Shown here: positions 16,392 to 25,573 of the stretch, piece after piece
Position numbering within the stretch: position 1 is the first letter of the stretch
How the letters are laid out: the number at the start of each line of letters is the position of its first letter
DNA from: Ensifer sp. USDA 6670
GTDB lineage: Bacteria > Pseudomonadota > Alphaproteobacteria > Rhizobiales > Rhizobiaceae
Assembly: GCA_000421085.1 (NCBI GenBank)
Contig: ATWE01000002.1
Coordinates: forward strand, 1 to 64,000
Length of the DNA stretch: 64,000 nt
Direction: 5' to 3'
The notes under the pieces: generated by a model
What the model was told of the DNA's origin: nothing
Database searches by the model: none
The model's input: only the letters and a program-made list of their open reading frames with translations
Program-made: the position numbers and the translations under genes

Positions 16392-18077
16392 GTGAGGGGG
16401 ATGGATTTTCCAGTGCCATGCTCACAAGATTTCAATGACGCTCCAGTCACCAACCAGGTTCGCGAATACCTGGACCACGCGTCATCGCTCCGTTGGCTGA
16501 GGGCTATCAGCGCCTTGAGACTGGTCGCCCATTCACGACTCGTATTGGCGCTGTTCGCATTGCTTGCGATCTATCTGGACCCCACCCAACCGATGCGAAG
16601 CAGCGAGATCGCTTACTTTATCCTTGCGACGTTCGTCGTCTATTCCGGCTTGTTGGCGGCAGCGCTCGAGCGTTTCGCCTTGAGCCATCCCGCCGCGTAT
16701 CTCGTCCATGGCGTCGATATCCTCACCTTTGGAGTGGTCCTCTTTCTGACTGATGGACCCACAAGTCCCTTTTTCGTCCTTCTAACCTTTGCGCTGTTTG
16801 CGGCGACCATTCGCTGGGGCTGGCGCGGTGCTGCATTCACGACGCTCGCGACAGTTGGCATTTACGGCATATTGGCAGCCCTGGCCGACGACGTCATGGA
16901 TGACCTTAACCGCGTCGTCATGCGCAGCGTCTATCTGGTCGTGGCGGGCGTTCTGTTCGCCTATTTCGGATTCATCATCGAGCGCATGCGGCTCGGCGTT
17001 GCGAGCCTCGCAGGCTCGTCGGCGCAGGCGCGCCTCGGCAGCGATACCTCGATAGCCTCCGTTCTTCGCCGTGCGGTGGCGATCACCAGAGCCACGCGGG
17101 CGATGGCCGTGTGGCACGAAGAATCGAGCCCGCTCCTCAAGATCGTGGAGATCGAGCGTGGTCTCGTTAGCTGTGGCGAGAGCGCGAACAAGCTGCCGCA
17201 AGTGACCGGAAGAGTCTCTGGAGGGGCAGAATTCTGGCGTGGCAGCTCGCCACACCTGCCGGATTGGCTCGTTCCCCGCAAGGCGGGGAGCATGATCATG
17301 GCCCCGCTCCCAGGCGGCTCGGCGGAGGGCTTCGTGCTCTTCTTCGATTGCGCGGAAACCGGTGAGGACCTGCTCCCGCTTGCCGACGTCGCGGCTGCAC
17401 GGATCGGTTACGAGATTGCTGAGCATGATCTGAGGGAGCGGCTTATCGAAGCCGCGAAAGCGGAGGAACGCGAAAGGCTTGCACGGGATATCCACGACGA
17501 CCTACTCCAAAGCATGGCGGCCGTGTCGATACAACTAGCAGGAGCTGCAAAGGAAAACGATGGCGCCGCGGCGGAACGGCTCACCCAAATACGCGCCATT
17601 ATCGGCGAGCAGCAGGATAAACTTCGCGTGCTGGTGCGAGAGGCCACCGGCGAGCAGTTAGCGCAAAAGAGCTGCCGCGTTGCCGCCCCTCTGCACAAAG
17701 TGCTCGTTGAGATGGAGGCACAATGGGCCTGTACGACCTCGCTGTCAGTAAGACCCGTCGATCTCATTGTGTCGGAGAAGACACTGAAGGGTCTCCTCAT
17801 GCTGATCTCCGAGACGATCGCCAATGGCGTTCGACATGGCTGCGCGGCCCGCTTTGAAGTTCACCTGGAAAGCACTCGCACGCTGTTTGCGTTGACCATC
17901 CGGGATAACGGGGTAGGGCTGCAAGAACCGCCGGGCACCTTCGAACACGAGGCGATATTTGTCGAGAAGATCGGATCTGCCTCTCTGCGCCGGCGCGTAC
18001 TGGCACTCGGCTGGAGGCTTTCGCTCACCAATTCGGCTCGGGGACTAGCGGTCACGATTAGGGGCGCTCTCGAATGA
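16392..18077 (+). CDS. NarL-type sensor histidine kinase
   Basis: 561-residue membrane kinase. About five to six N-terminal TM segments occupy residues 40-200. They are followed by a GAF-like region (SIASVLRRAVAITRATRAMA) and the HisKA_3 dimerisation domain with phospho-acceptor His in ERERLARDIHDDLLQSMAAV (near residue 365). The HATPase_c-like domain has ISETIANGVRHG and IRDNGVGL. The GTG at 16392 and ATG at 16401 are alternative starts; GAGGGGG lies between them. The stop overlaps the response regulator by 4 nt. The signal sensed is unknown. Confidence 0.9.
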   Translation: MRGMDFPVPCSQDFNDAPVTNQVREYLDHASSLRWLRAISALRLVAHSRLVLALFALLAIYLDPTQPMRSSEIAYFILATFVVYSGLLAAALERFALSHPAAYLVHGVDILTFGVVLFLTDGPTSPFFVLLTFALFAATIRWGWRGAAFTTLATVGIYGILAALADDVMDDLNRVVMRSVYLVVAGVLFAYFGFIIERMRLGVASLAGSSAQARLGSDTSIASVLRRAVAITRATRAMAVWHEESSPLLKIVEIERGLVSCGESANKLPQVTGRVSGGAEFWRGSSPHLPDWLVPRKAGSMIMAPLPGGSAEGFVLFFDCAETGEDLLPLADVAAARIGYEIAEHDLRERLIEAAKAEERERLARDIHDDLLQSMAAVSIQLAGAAKENDGAAAERLTQIRAIIGEQQDKLRVLVREATGEQLAQKSCRVAAPLHKVLVEMEAQWACTTSLSVRPVDLIVSEKTLKGLLMLISETIANGVRHGCAARFEVHLESTRTLFALTIRDNGVGLQEPPGTFEHEAIFVEKIGSASLRRRVLALGWRLSLTNSARGLAVTIRGALE

Positions 18078-18754
18078 GCGAGACTGCGATGGGGAAGACT
18101 GCGCTGATGGAGACTGGGAAGACAACGGTCCTGCTAGCTGACGACCATCCGCTGGTCTTAGATGCGCTCAAGGGATTGATCGCCGGCGACAAGAACCTGC
18201 GCCCACTCCATTTCGTCGACGACGGGCTTGCGGCAATCTCCGCCTTGGAGATTGAGGCGCCGGATGTGGCACTGGTCGATGTCAGGATGCCGGGCCTTTC
18301 CGGCCTGAAATTCCTCGAAGAGGTTCGCAGCCGGATGCTGCCGGTACGGGTCATCCTCTTCACGGCCGAACTGAAGGACGAGGAGATCTGCGAAGCAATA
18401 TCGCTCGACGTCGACGGTATCATGTTCAAGCGATCCGCCCCGGAAAACCTCCTCGACTGCATCCATCGAGTGGCGGCCGGAAGCCGCTGCTTCCCTGATG
18501 CCAGCATCGCGGTGGCGGTCGACCGGCAACGACAGCGACGTGACCAGATGGGTCAAGTGCTTGCGTCATTGAGCCCCAGGGAAACGGATATCGCGATGAG
18601 GGCGGCAAAGCGCATGTCCAACAAGGAGATTGCGGAAGCCCTGAACATCACCGAAGGAACGGTCAAGGTCCACCTCCATAACATATTCCTAAAGCTAGGG
18701 CTCTTCGACCGCTCAGCTTTGAGATCATTGATCTCGCCGTTTGTGAATTCGTAA
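18074..18754 (+). CDS. LuxR/NarL-family response regulator
   Basis: 226 residues. Receiver domain: LLADDHPLVLDALKGLI (acidic pair), VALVDVRMPG (phospho-Asp), FTAELKDEE, IMFKRSAPENLLDCI (Lys). C-terminal HTH_LuxR: SLSPRETDIAMRAAKRMSNK then EIAEALNITEGTVKVHLHNI. It is the cognate partner of the kinase at 16392, with 4-nt overlap. Targets unknown; the YdcF-like gene and polysaccharide locus downstream are candidates by proximity only. Confidence 0.92.
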   Translation: MSETAMGKTALMETGKTTVLLADDHPLVLDALKGLIAGDKNLRPLHFVDDGLAAISALEIEAPDVALVDVRMPGLSGLKFLEEVRSRMLPVRVILFTAELKDEEICEAISLDVDGIMFKRSAPENLLDCIHRVAAGSRCFPDASIAVAVDRQRQRRDQMGQVLASLSPRETDIAMRAAKRMSNKEIAEALNITEGTVKVHLHNIFLKLGLFDRSALRSLISPFVNS

Positions 18755-19035
18755 TCGCATAATTTAGCGCTGAAGCATTTCTAAGCGGTTCGTCGGGGCA
18801 GCAAATCGCCATCTCCGTGTCGCAAGTGCTGAAACTGTTTGGGCCGCTCCTGCGAAAGCGATCCTGACCTCAATGGCGCCCAGACATAGAGACCGCGGTT
18901 CTCCAGGGAGCGATCGAATGCACCAGATCAAGGTGGCGCCGATGGTCGAGGCGCTGACCGCCGGCGCAGATCACGGCGCTTGGTCGATGAAAACGGCTTG
19001 TGGGGATATGCCCAAGGCGTAATCAGGAGTGGCAT
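18755..19035. other. Intergenic region before the YdcF-like gene
   Basis: About 280 bases. A 34-codon open frame at 18918-19022 begins MHQIKVAPMVEALTAGADHG but has no family match that I recognise. The end supplies the CAGGAG ribosome-binding site of the next gene. Confidence 0.3.
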
Positions 19036-19830
19036 ATGTTCTTTGTTGTTTCGAAACTTTTGGCAGCATTTCTGGTGCTTTCCAACCTCATTGGCTTGAC
19101 GGCCGGAGCAGGACTTATCGCCTTGGCACTGCGTCGGAGGAAAGGAGGGCTAGTGCTTCTGATCGCGTCGACTTTATTGTTGCTGATCGTTGGCTGGTTT
19201 CCGGTTGGTAGTGCGGGTCTTCTAATACTGGAGGACCGGTTCCCGTTGCCCGAGGCCTCGGGCCATGTGGCGGGTATTGTTGTTCTCGGCGGCGAAATCA
19301 ATACCGACGTCTCTACCGAACGCCACACGGTTGCCCTGAGCAACGCAGGGGAGCGTCTTACCAAGACGGCCGAGCTGAGCCTACTTCACCCCTCGGCCAG
19401 AATTCTGCTTTCAGGCGGGAGTGCCGATTTGCTCTCTTATGAAGGAAAATCAGAGGCTGCAGTAGCGCGAGATCTTCTGGTGGGGATTGGTGTGCCGTAC
19501 AAGCGGATCGAGCTCGAAGAACGCTCGCGAAATACTTGCGAGAATGCTCTGGAGAGCAAAGCCGTTGCACGTCCCAAACCGGGCGAAACGTGGCTACTCG
19601 TCACATCCGCTTTTCACATGCCGAGGTCAGTCGCCTGCTTTCGCGCGGCCGGATTTCCAATCATCCCATACCCGGTGGGCTATCAAGCGCGAGAATCTGA
19701 CCGACAGCATCCGACTAGTTCGCTCTCGATGGGGTTATATCTTGCGGATGTCGCTGCCCATGAGTGGATAGGACTCGTGGCGTATCACTTCACCATGAAA
19801 ACCGAGCTTTTCCCGTCCCCCGATAGCTAA
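19036..19830 (+). CDS. YdcF/ElyC-like DUF218 membrane protein
   Basis: 264 residues with two N-terminal TM segments (about 8-30 and 37-58), then the DUF218 domain: AGIVVLGGEINTD, GERLTKTAELSLLHPSARIL, LSGGSA, ELEERSRNTCENALESK, and WLLVTSAFHMPRSVACFRAAG. The asparagine/histidine pattern is diagnostic. ElyC-type proteins influence peptidoglycan and envelope lipid-carrier metabolism in E. coli; here it adjoins a polysaccharide locus. CAGGAG precedes the ATG at 19036; a start at 19000 is less good. Confidence 0.88.
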   Translation: MFFVVSKLLAAFLVLSNLIGLTAGAGLIALALRRRKGGLVLLIASTLLLLIVGWFPVGSAGLLILEDRFPLPEASGHVAGIVVLGGEINTDVSTERHTVALSNAGERLTKTAELSLLHPSARILLSGGSADLLSYEGKSEAAVARDLLVGIGVPYKRIELEERSRNTCENALESKAVARPKPGETWLLVTSAFHMPRSVACFRAAGFPIIPYPVGYQARESDRQHPTSSLSMGLYLADVAAHEWIGLVAYHFTMKTELFPSPDS

Positions 19831-19984
19831 GAGGGATTGGCTGCTTGTACAAAGGGAACTGGTCCTGGTGTAAGCACCGCAATTTCGCAGGTGATCATGA
19901 ATTGAATAGTATAGTGCGCCAAATTATTGCGTAGCCTTTATGCAGCCTCCAAAGGGCCTCATCGAAGCAGCCGCAGCTGTCTGG

Positions 19985-21280
19985 TCATCGTTTCTGGTCA
20001 ATAGTCCGAGTCTGGCTCACGGTGGATGGGCAACTAGGACGAAAATCCTTGCTCCTGGGGTCCCGTCCATGGGGTCGAGCTGCAGGATTTTCGTTTTCGG
20101 ACGGCTTTTGGCTCGCCACGAGGAAGCCTAAAAGTGCTCCGGTCTTGATCGAAGCGAAAACGTGGCCGAATAGGCTGGTGCTCACCAGGTATATCAGCGC
20201 TGCATTGGTGATGAACGGGCGCTCGCCAGTCGATCCGACGCCGGCAGATATGTACATTAACAGGATGTAACCCAATATCCCGGCAACGTCTGCAAAGTAG
20301 AGGATGGCGCTGTCGTTCGCATGGGTTTGGTCGAGGCCGCCAAGCAGAAGCGCCGACAAATCTGCGGCCCTAAGTTCTTCGTAGGTCCAGGACAAGCGCG
20401 TTGCCATGTCCACGATATGGTGGCTACCCACCGCGGAATAATACACAACCGCTCCTCCGGCAAAGACGAGGAACGGCAATAGCAGACCCGCCAATCGCGG
20501 CAGGCGCGCAAGTATCGGAGCACCCGCAGCAATGACGAAAAGCACACCCAACGACGCTCGGGCGTCCGCCAACATTATGATGAGGACGCAGCCGGCAAGG
20601 GAAAGCACCTTCTTGGCGAATTGATACTTGTACTCATAGATGTAGAAGATCGCGGCGATGCAAGCGAAATAGCCGGTGGAAAGGGGTTCGAGAAAGAGGC
20701 CGCTGGCACGGTGGATCCCCCCGCCTCGCTCGGCTCCGAAATAGAAACCGGGGTCGCCGGCGTCGTCCCCCAACTTGTCGGCGACCCAACTTCTGGTGTT
20801 GGCGTAATATTTCAGAGGGTTAACGACCCTGGCATAGAGGTCCGGCGCCACCGCTTCGACCACCGTGGTGGCCAAAACGGCAACGAATAAGGCATGCACG
20901 AACCATCTTGGTATTTTTCTGATCGTGGATCCCAGGACGACGAAGAGCGGAATTACGGACATGTCGTACAAGATCTTGAAATCTGTACTCCGGTGATAGA
21001 CAGTCGAGACGAAGACGCATATCCCCAGCATGATGAACAGCATCGCCTGATCGGTCGTCACGCGGGGCCGCCGCAGCACCAGGAGCCCGGCGGCGCACAA
21101 CGTCATGAAGAGCTGCAGGACGACCACGTGGATTTCCTGGACGCTGGCCACGAGACTGTTGAAGAGGGCCAGAGCGAAATTCATGCCCATACAGAAGACC
21201 ACAAGAGCGAGTGGCAAGAAGTCGCTCTCCCAAGTACGAGCCAGAATGCCCTTACGAACAGCAGCCGGCATTCCGCTCAT
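19985..21280 (-). CDS. Wzy-like polysaccharide polymerase
   Basis: 431-residue membrane protein with about ten to twelve TM segments and a periplasmic loop (residues about 150-195) containing the FYFGAERGGGIHRASGLF pattern typical of O-antigen ligase/polymerase-like proteins. Such proteins join lipid-linked repeat units flipped by Wzx. The cytosolic C-terminus is short and basic. It is separated from the biosynthetic operon (22407-31961) only by a small membrane-protein gene and the regulatory gap. That operon lacks another polymerase, so this is its likely Wzy. GGAG precedes the ATG. Confidence 0.78.
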   Translation of the reverse strand: MSGMPAAVRKGILARTWESDFLPLALVVFCMGMNFALALFNSLVASVQEIHVVVLQLFMTLCAAGLLVLRRPRVTTDQAMLFIMLGICVFVSTVYHRSTDFKILYDMSVIPLFVVLGSTIRKIPRWFVHALFVAVLATTVVEAVAPDLYARVVNPLKYYANTRSWVADKLGDDAGDPGFYFGAERGGGIHRASGLFLEPLSTGYFACIAAIFYIYEYKYQFAKKVLSLAGCVLIIMLADARASLGVLFVIAAGAPILARLPRLAGLLLPFLVFAGGAVVYYSAVGSHHIVDMATRLSWTYEELRAADLSALLLGGLDQTHANDSAILYFADVAGILGYILLMYISAGVGSTGERPFITNAALIYLVSTSLFGHVFASIKTGALLGFLVASQKPSENENPAARPHGRDPRSKDFRPSCPSTVSQTRTIDQKR

Positions 21281-21397
21281 TGTCTAAGCTCCGTGCGCGA
21301 GAGTTGGAGCCTTCCCGCTTTTCCCGCAAACGCTCCAACTCCTTGTCCTACCGCAATTCCGGACGGAAAACCGCTACGCACTTTTCCTGGAATTGCT

Positions 21398-21637
21398 CTA
21401 GTTGCTTCGGTCGGTTCTTCGCATTGCATTGAGGACCCATCCGACCAGGAAAAAAGAAATCAAGAAAAAGGCAGGTGCACCAATGAACGCAATGCTGATG
21501 CCGTGCCGGTTGACAAGCAAGGCACTGGCGAAAAAGGTGAGCGAGGCGAGAATCACGCAGGCAATCGCCGGAAGGCGAAGTCCTGCAGCCAGTGCGCCGG
21601 CAGCGCAAAATCCTATCAGAAGCCAGTAGATTGCCAT
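21398..21637 (-). CDS. Small membrane protein, unknown
   Basis: 79 residues with about three hydrophobic helices (AIYWLLIGFCAAGALAAGL, LPAIACVILASLTFFASALL, GAPAFFLISFFLVGWVL) and a short basic C-terminus. It lies 117 bp upstream of the polymerase gene on the same strand, likely co-transcribed. It resembles in architecture, not in recognised sequence, the small ExoX-type modulators of rhizobial sugar transferases. Confidence 0.6.
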   Translation of the reverse strand: MAIYWLLIGFCAAGALAAGLRLPAIACVILASLTFFASALLVNRHGISIAFIGAPAFFLISFFLVGWVLNAMRRTDRSN

Positions 21638-21640
21638 CAC

Positions 21641-22406
21641 CTAAGCCTCGCTGGCTGCTGAACACAGAGGACAGACATCCCGACCACACTGCAGCTTTCA
21701 CCATAAAGCAACGATGCAATGAATGAGGTGTGGGCGCAATGGTCGACTTCACTTGCACCGGCGAATGCGAGCGCGGAGTTCTCGCACCTGACTGCGAGAC
21801 GCGGGAGCAGCTCTCATGGGTGCCATCGATAATCAGGCGCCCGCATTATATTCCGCCCAGAGCCGCGCGCTTTCCCGACCGGCCGTTCCCCACTTGCGTC
21901 CGAAGCGAAGTATGATGGCGGCTAATGCCGGTGTCGGATGTCTTATGACTGCTCCGCGCCGGTGGTCGGGCGTGAGTCCCTCCTGTTCGCGGTGCATCAG
22001 CGTGTGCGCGTAGAGATTGCCACTTCAGGTCGGCGTTGCCGGTGCGCTGCAACACAGCACGTGGCGCGTACATCATCTGAACACGCAAAACTGACTGCGG
22101 GAGACAATGCGGCTCCTGCTTCTTTGCAGGCGTCCGACCCTCTGCTGGTCTTGAGCCGGTCGGTAAGACAGCCGCTTGGCTAATCCGTCAAATCGTCACG
22201 ACTTCTTTGCATCAGATCGGCGGATCGGCAGTCCGGGAGATAGTACTACAATCGCGAAGGTACTATATCTCCACTCAAAGGTACTACACCTTCGCGATAT
22301 ATGTTTACGTTCTCTACAACATGTATATTAAGAATTCATTTACGCGCAGAGCAACGCCGGGGTCTTAAAAATAAAGTTCGCCCGCGATTCTCGACAGGGG
22401 GTTACT
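21641..22406. promoter_or_regulatory. Long divergent regulatory region of the polysaccharide locus
   Basis: About 770 bases without a convincing gene between the divergent small-membrane-protein/polymerase genes and the sugar-transferase operon. The part nearest the operon is AT-rich and holds the layered repeat element at 22236-22298. A GGGGG stretch precedes the GTG start at 22407. Confidence 0.5.
22236..22298. repeat. Layered inverted and direct repeats upstream of the operon
   Basis: ATCGCGAAGGT (22251-22261) and its exact reverse complement (22288-22298) bracket 26 bp. GGAGATA (22236-22242) and TATCTCC (22266-22272) form an interleaved second inverted repeat. GTACTA occurs three times (22243, 22260, 22281), two of them as GTACTACA. 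The element lies about 110 bp upstream of the operon's first codon and looks like a multi-site operator. Confidence 0.8.
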
Positions 22407-23111
22407 GTGTCCATTTGGCATGCGCACCGTCATGACCCATCGCTGCATTTTCAAAGGCACGTCAAATGCGAGCGCTTGCCGCTCCATCTCGCCGATCGCG
22501 ATCAACTCGATGCAGCACTTGGCCGCCGCACGCGCTACCTGCTCATCAGACGCATCGTGGATGTTGCATTCGTCCTCATCACCGCACCGGCCAGTCTGCT
22601 GCTAATCGGCATCGCAGCAGCAGCCGTGGCGCTGACCATGGGCCGTCCCGTCTTTCTCGCGCAGGACCGAGTCGGCTTCAAAGGCCGGACGTTCTGCGCG
22701 TTGAAGCTTCGGAGCATGCGCATTTCCGACGGCCCGCCGCGGCCCACAAGCCGCAACGACGACAGGATCACGCCACTCGGCGCTTTCCTTCGGCAGTCGC
22801 ACCTCGACGAACTGCCGCAGCTCTGGAACATCTTGCTCGGTCAGATGACGCTTATCGGCCCTAGGCCAGAATGGGCGCCTTTGGCGAGCAGCTACGAGAG
22901 CACCATTCCCGAATACAAGCTCCGCTATTACGCACCTCCGGGCCTGACCGGATTGGCCCAGGTTAAGCAGGGCTACGTTTCGACCGTGGACGAGGTCATC
23001 GAGAAAATCGAATTCGACCTCTATTACATTAAAAACATGTCATTACTTCTAGATATGAAGATAATGCTTTTAACGGTGACGTCTCTATTCAACAATTCAC
23101 TAGCCCGATAA
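22407..23111 (+). CDS. Initiating polyprenyl-phosphate sugar phosphotransferase
   Basis: 234-residue bacterial sugar transferase (ExoY/PssA/WbaP C-terminal type) that moves a sugar-1-phosphate onto undecaprenyl phosphate to begin repeat-unit assembly. One membrane segment (VDVAFVLITAPASLLLIGIA), then FLAQDRVGFKGRTF, FLRQSHLDELPQLWN (the LDELPQL motif) and MTLIGPRPEW. C-terminal AQVKQGY and EFDLYYIKNMSLLLDMKI are typical. GTG start. First gene of the operon. Confidence 0.92.
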   Translation: MSIWHAHRHDPSLHFQRHVKCERLPLHLADRDQLDAALGRRTRYLLIRRIVDVAFVLITAPASLLLIGIAAAAVALTMGRPVFLAQDRVGFKGRTFCALKLRSMRISDGPPRPTSRNDDRITPLGAFLRQSHLDELPQLWNILLGQMTLIGPRPEWAPLASSYESTIPEYKLRYYAPPGLTGLAQVKQGYVSTVDEVIEKIEFDLYYIKNMSLLLDMKIMLLTVTSLFNNSLAR

Positions 23112-23195
23112 GAATTTACCAATATTTCGTGCGGATTTTATTTAGACCGCTCTCCAGATAATACATACTCATTAATCTATTAAGGACATTTGTTC

Positions 23196-24377
23196 ATGCT
23201 TACTTCTGGACCGAAGATGCTCGCGGTCTTAGGTACAAGACCGGAAGCGATAAAGCTGGCCCCACTCATCACAGCTGCCAAAGCGGATCGGACCTTGGAT
23301 ATCCAGGTCTGCATAACCGGACAGCACCGTTCCATGCTAGATCAGGTGCTAGACGTATTCGGCATTACGCCCGATTACGACCTGAACCTCATGAAACCCG
23401 CGCAGAGCCTTGCCGAGGTGACCTCACGAATCGTGACGGAAGTCTCGAGCGTGATCCGAGATGCACAGCCGCAATGCGTTGTTGTCCAAGGCGACACCAC
23501 GACGGCTTTCGCCGCTAGCCTCGCCGCGTTTTACGAGAGAGTGCCTATCGCTCACGTGGAAGCGGGGCTTCGCACCTCAGATAAATATTCTCCATTTCCG
23601 GAGGAGGCCAACCGGCGCTTCATCAGTAGCATTGCGGACCTCCATTTTGCGCCGACACCATGGGCCCGCGCCAACCTGCTGCGCGAGGGGCACCCCGAAA
23701 GCGCGGTCTTCGTAACGGGCAACAGCGTCATCGATGCGCTGATATGGGTGATGAACGTCCTGAAGTCAGATGCCCGGTTGCGCAGACAAGTCGAGGATCG
23801 GTTCGCGTTTCTCGATCCCGAAAGACGCCTGGTCCTAATCACCGGGCACCGCCGTGAAAGCTTTGGCGGCCCCATCCGTAGGATGTGCGAGGCGCTGGTC
23901 GACCTCGTCGAACGGGTGCCGGACGCAGAGATTCTCTATCCGGTTCACTTGAACCCTAACGTTCAGGAGCCGGTGAATGCTGTCCTCGGCAGCGCTCATC
24001 CGAAGCTGCGCGAGCGCATACATCTTATCGCGCCGGTGGATTATGTGTCCTTCGTCTATCTGATGGCGAGGGCTCATCTCATCATCACGGATTCGGGCGG
24101 TGTCCAGGAGGAGGCGCCTTCCTTCGGCGTACCGGTCCTGGTCACGCGAGATCGAACGGAGCGGCCCGAGGGTGTCGAAGCAGGTGTTGCAAAGCTGATC
24201 GGCACCGATCGCAAGCGAATTGTGGAGGAGGCCATTCGCTCCCTCAACGTCAGCCGCTCGCCGTCGATCACGATTCAGACAAGCCCCTACGGCGATGGCC
24301 TAGCCAGCAGTCGCATGCTTGAGAACCTGCGAGAACGCTTTGCCGGAATTCGCGCGACACCTGCGCGCGCTTTGTGA
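23196..24377 (+). CDS. wecB: UDP-N-acetylglucosamine 2-epimerase (non-hydrolysing)
   Basis: Interconverts UDP-GlcNAc and UDP-ManNAc. Family landmarks: VLGTRPEAIKLAPL, TGQHRSMLDQVL, VVQGDTTTAFAAS, HVEAGLRTSDKYSPFPEEAN, ITGHRRESFG, YPVHLNPNVQEPV, ITDSGGVQEEAPSFGVPVL. All active-site segments look intact; length about 393 residues is standard. ATG at 23196 follows AAGGA by 9 nt; a TTG at 23190 is an alternative. Supplies the ManNAc substrate expected for the WecG/TagA protein two genes down. Confidence 0.93.
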   Translation: MLTSGPKMLAVLGTRPEAIKLAPLITAAKADRTLDIQVCITGQHRSMLDQVLDVFGITPDYDLNLMKPAQSLAEVTSRIVTEVSSVIRDAQPQCVVVQGDTTTAFAASLAAFYERVPIAHVEAGLRTSDKYSPFPEEANRRFISSIADLHFAPTPWARANLLREGHPESAVFVTGNSVIDALIWVMNVLKSDARLRRQVEDRFAFLDPERRLVLITGHRRESFGGPIRRMCEALVDLVERVPDAEILYPVHLNPNVQEPVNAVLGSAHPKLRERIHLIAPVDYVSFVYLMARAHLIITDSGGVQEEAPSFGVPVLVTRDRTERPEGVEAGVAKLIGTDRKRIVEEAIRSLNVSRSPSITIQTSPYGDGLASSRMLENLRERFAGIRATPARAL

Positions 24378-24412
24378 TGATCTCGACCTCTCATCCATCG
24401 CTGGAGACTCAG

Positions 24413-25573
24413 ATGTCTAACGTTTCGACTCTAAACACGGACTCGCCACCGCCGACGACAGTGACTGCAACGTATGCCCGCCTGTTGCCGCTCTGTTTCT
24501 CCGGCTTGAAAACAGCGGCCAATCGGAAGACGGGGCTCTTCGATCTGCAGATCAGGGGCGGAAAGGCCGCGCAGCCCACGCTGGCGACCGAGAACGTCAC
24601 CAGCACCTTCATCTGCCTGATCGGCCTCGACAGGGCCGGGATCGCCGCCGAGGATCTCGGACTGCCGTTCGAAAGAGCACTGTCCGCGGCGTTCGACTGC
24701 CTGCTTCGGCAGCAAGCCCACGGCGCCATTGGTCTTGCGATCTGGGCCAACGCGGTTCTTGACGGCGTTGCGGTGCATGAGCTTTTCCAGCGCGTTGATC
24801 TGTCGCTGGATGACGGTGCGGAATTCGCCGAACGCCTCACCACCATGGAAGTCGCATGGCTTGCAAGCGGCCTGCTTCACGAAATGGAGCGCGGGTACAA
24901 TCACCGCTTGGCGTCTGTCACGCGTTCCATCGTCTCGACACTCTGCTCGCGTTTCGAGGAGAGTGCTCGTTTGGTAAGTCACTCCGGCGCGACGGGACCG
25001 CTGCACGATCGCTTGCGCCGACGGCTCCCGAACTTCGCGGACCAGATCTACACCGTCCAGGCTTTGGCGCTTGCGGCGATCGTCCTCCAAGACGAGCGCG
25101 CCCTTTTAATTTCGGAACGCATCGCCGGGCGCCTTATCGCACTCCAGGGGACGCTCGGGCAGTGGTGGTGGCACTATGACGCGTCTGGAGGGCAGGTTGC
25201 GGAAGGCTATCCGGTCTATTCGGTTCACCAGCATGCGATGGCACCCATGGCGCTAATGACGCTTCGGGCCGCAGGGGGAAGCGACCACGCGGCGGCAATC
25301 GCACGCAGCCACAGCTGGCTGGAGCGGAATGAGCTCGGCCTTGACCTTATCGATCGCCAGACGCCGGCGATCTGGCGGGATATCGAACGGTCGGAGCCCC
25401 CGGTCGTGTCGCTCGGAAGCAAGATGCTCGAGCTTGCCGGGCATCGTCGCGAGAGCGAGGCTCCTGCGGCAGCACTCAGGCTCAATCGGGAAATACGCCC
25501 CTATGAATGGGGGTGGTGCCTCTATGCCGGCAGCCTGGCCGGGGGCAAGGACAGGGGGAGGCATATCGTATGA
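24413..25573 (+). CDS. Unknown helical protein between wecB and wecG-like genes
   Basis: About 386 residues, no signal peptide or TM segment. Repeated paired helices (ALSAAFDCLLRQQAHGAIGL, QIYTVQALALAAIVLQDERA) and aromatic/His-rich loops (LGQWWWHYDASGGQVAEGYP, YSVHQHAMAPMALMTLRA) suggest an alpha/alpha-toroid fold, as in epimerases, lyases or six-hairpin glycosidases. I chose the ATG at 24413 because GGAG precedes it; an ATG at 24377 would overlap wecB by one base. It overlaps the next gene by 4 nt (ATGA). A role in sugar modification of the polymer is inference from position. Confidence 0.75.
   Translation: MSNVSTLNTDSPPPTTVTATYARLLPLCFSGLKTAANRKTGLFDLQIRGGKAAQPTLATENVTSTFICLIGLDRAGIAAEDLGLPFERALSAAFDCLLRQQAHGAIGLAIWANAVLDGVAVHELFQRVDLSLDDGAEFAERLTTMEVAWLASGLLHEMERGYNHRLASVTRSIVSTLCSRFEESARLVSHSGATGPLHDRLRRRLPNFADQIYTVQALALAAIVLQDERALLISERIAGRLIALQGTLGQWWWHYDASGGQVAEGYPVYSVHQHAMAPMALMTLRAAGGSDHAAAIARSHSWLERNELGLDLIDRQTPAIWRDIERSEPPVVSLGSKMLELAGHRRESEAPAAALRLNREIRPYEWGWCLYAGSLAGGKDRGRHIV

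Noticed and set aside
24413..25573. Lyase or heparinase assignment
   Set aside because: Helical-pair pattern is suggestive, but no catalytic signature of a specific lyase family could be identified.
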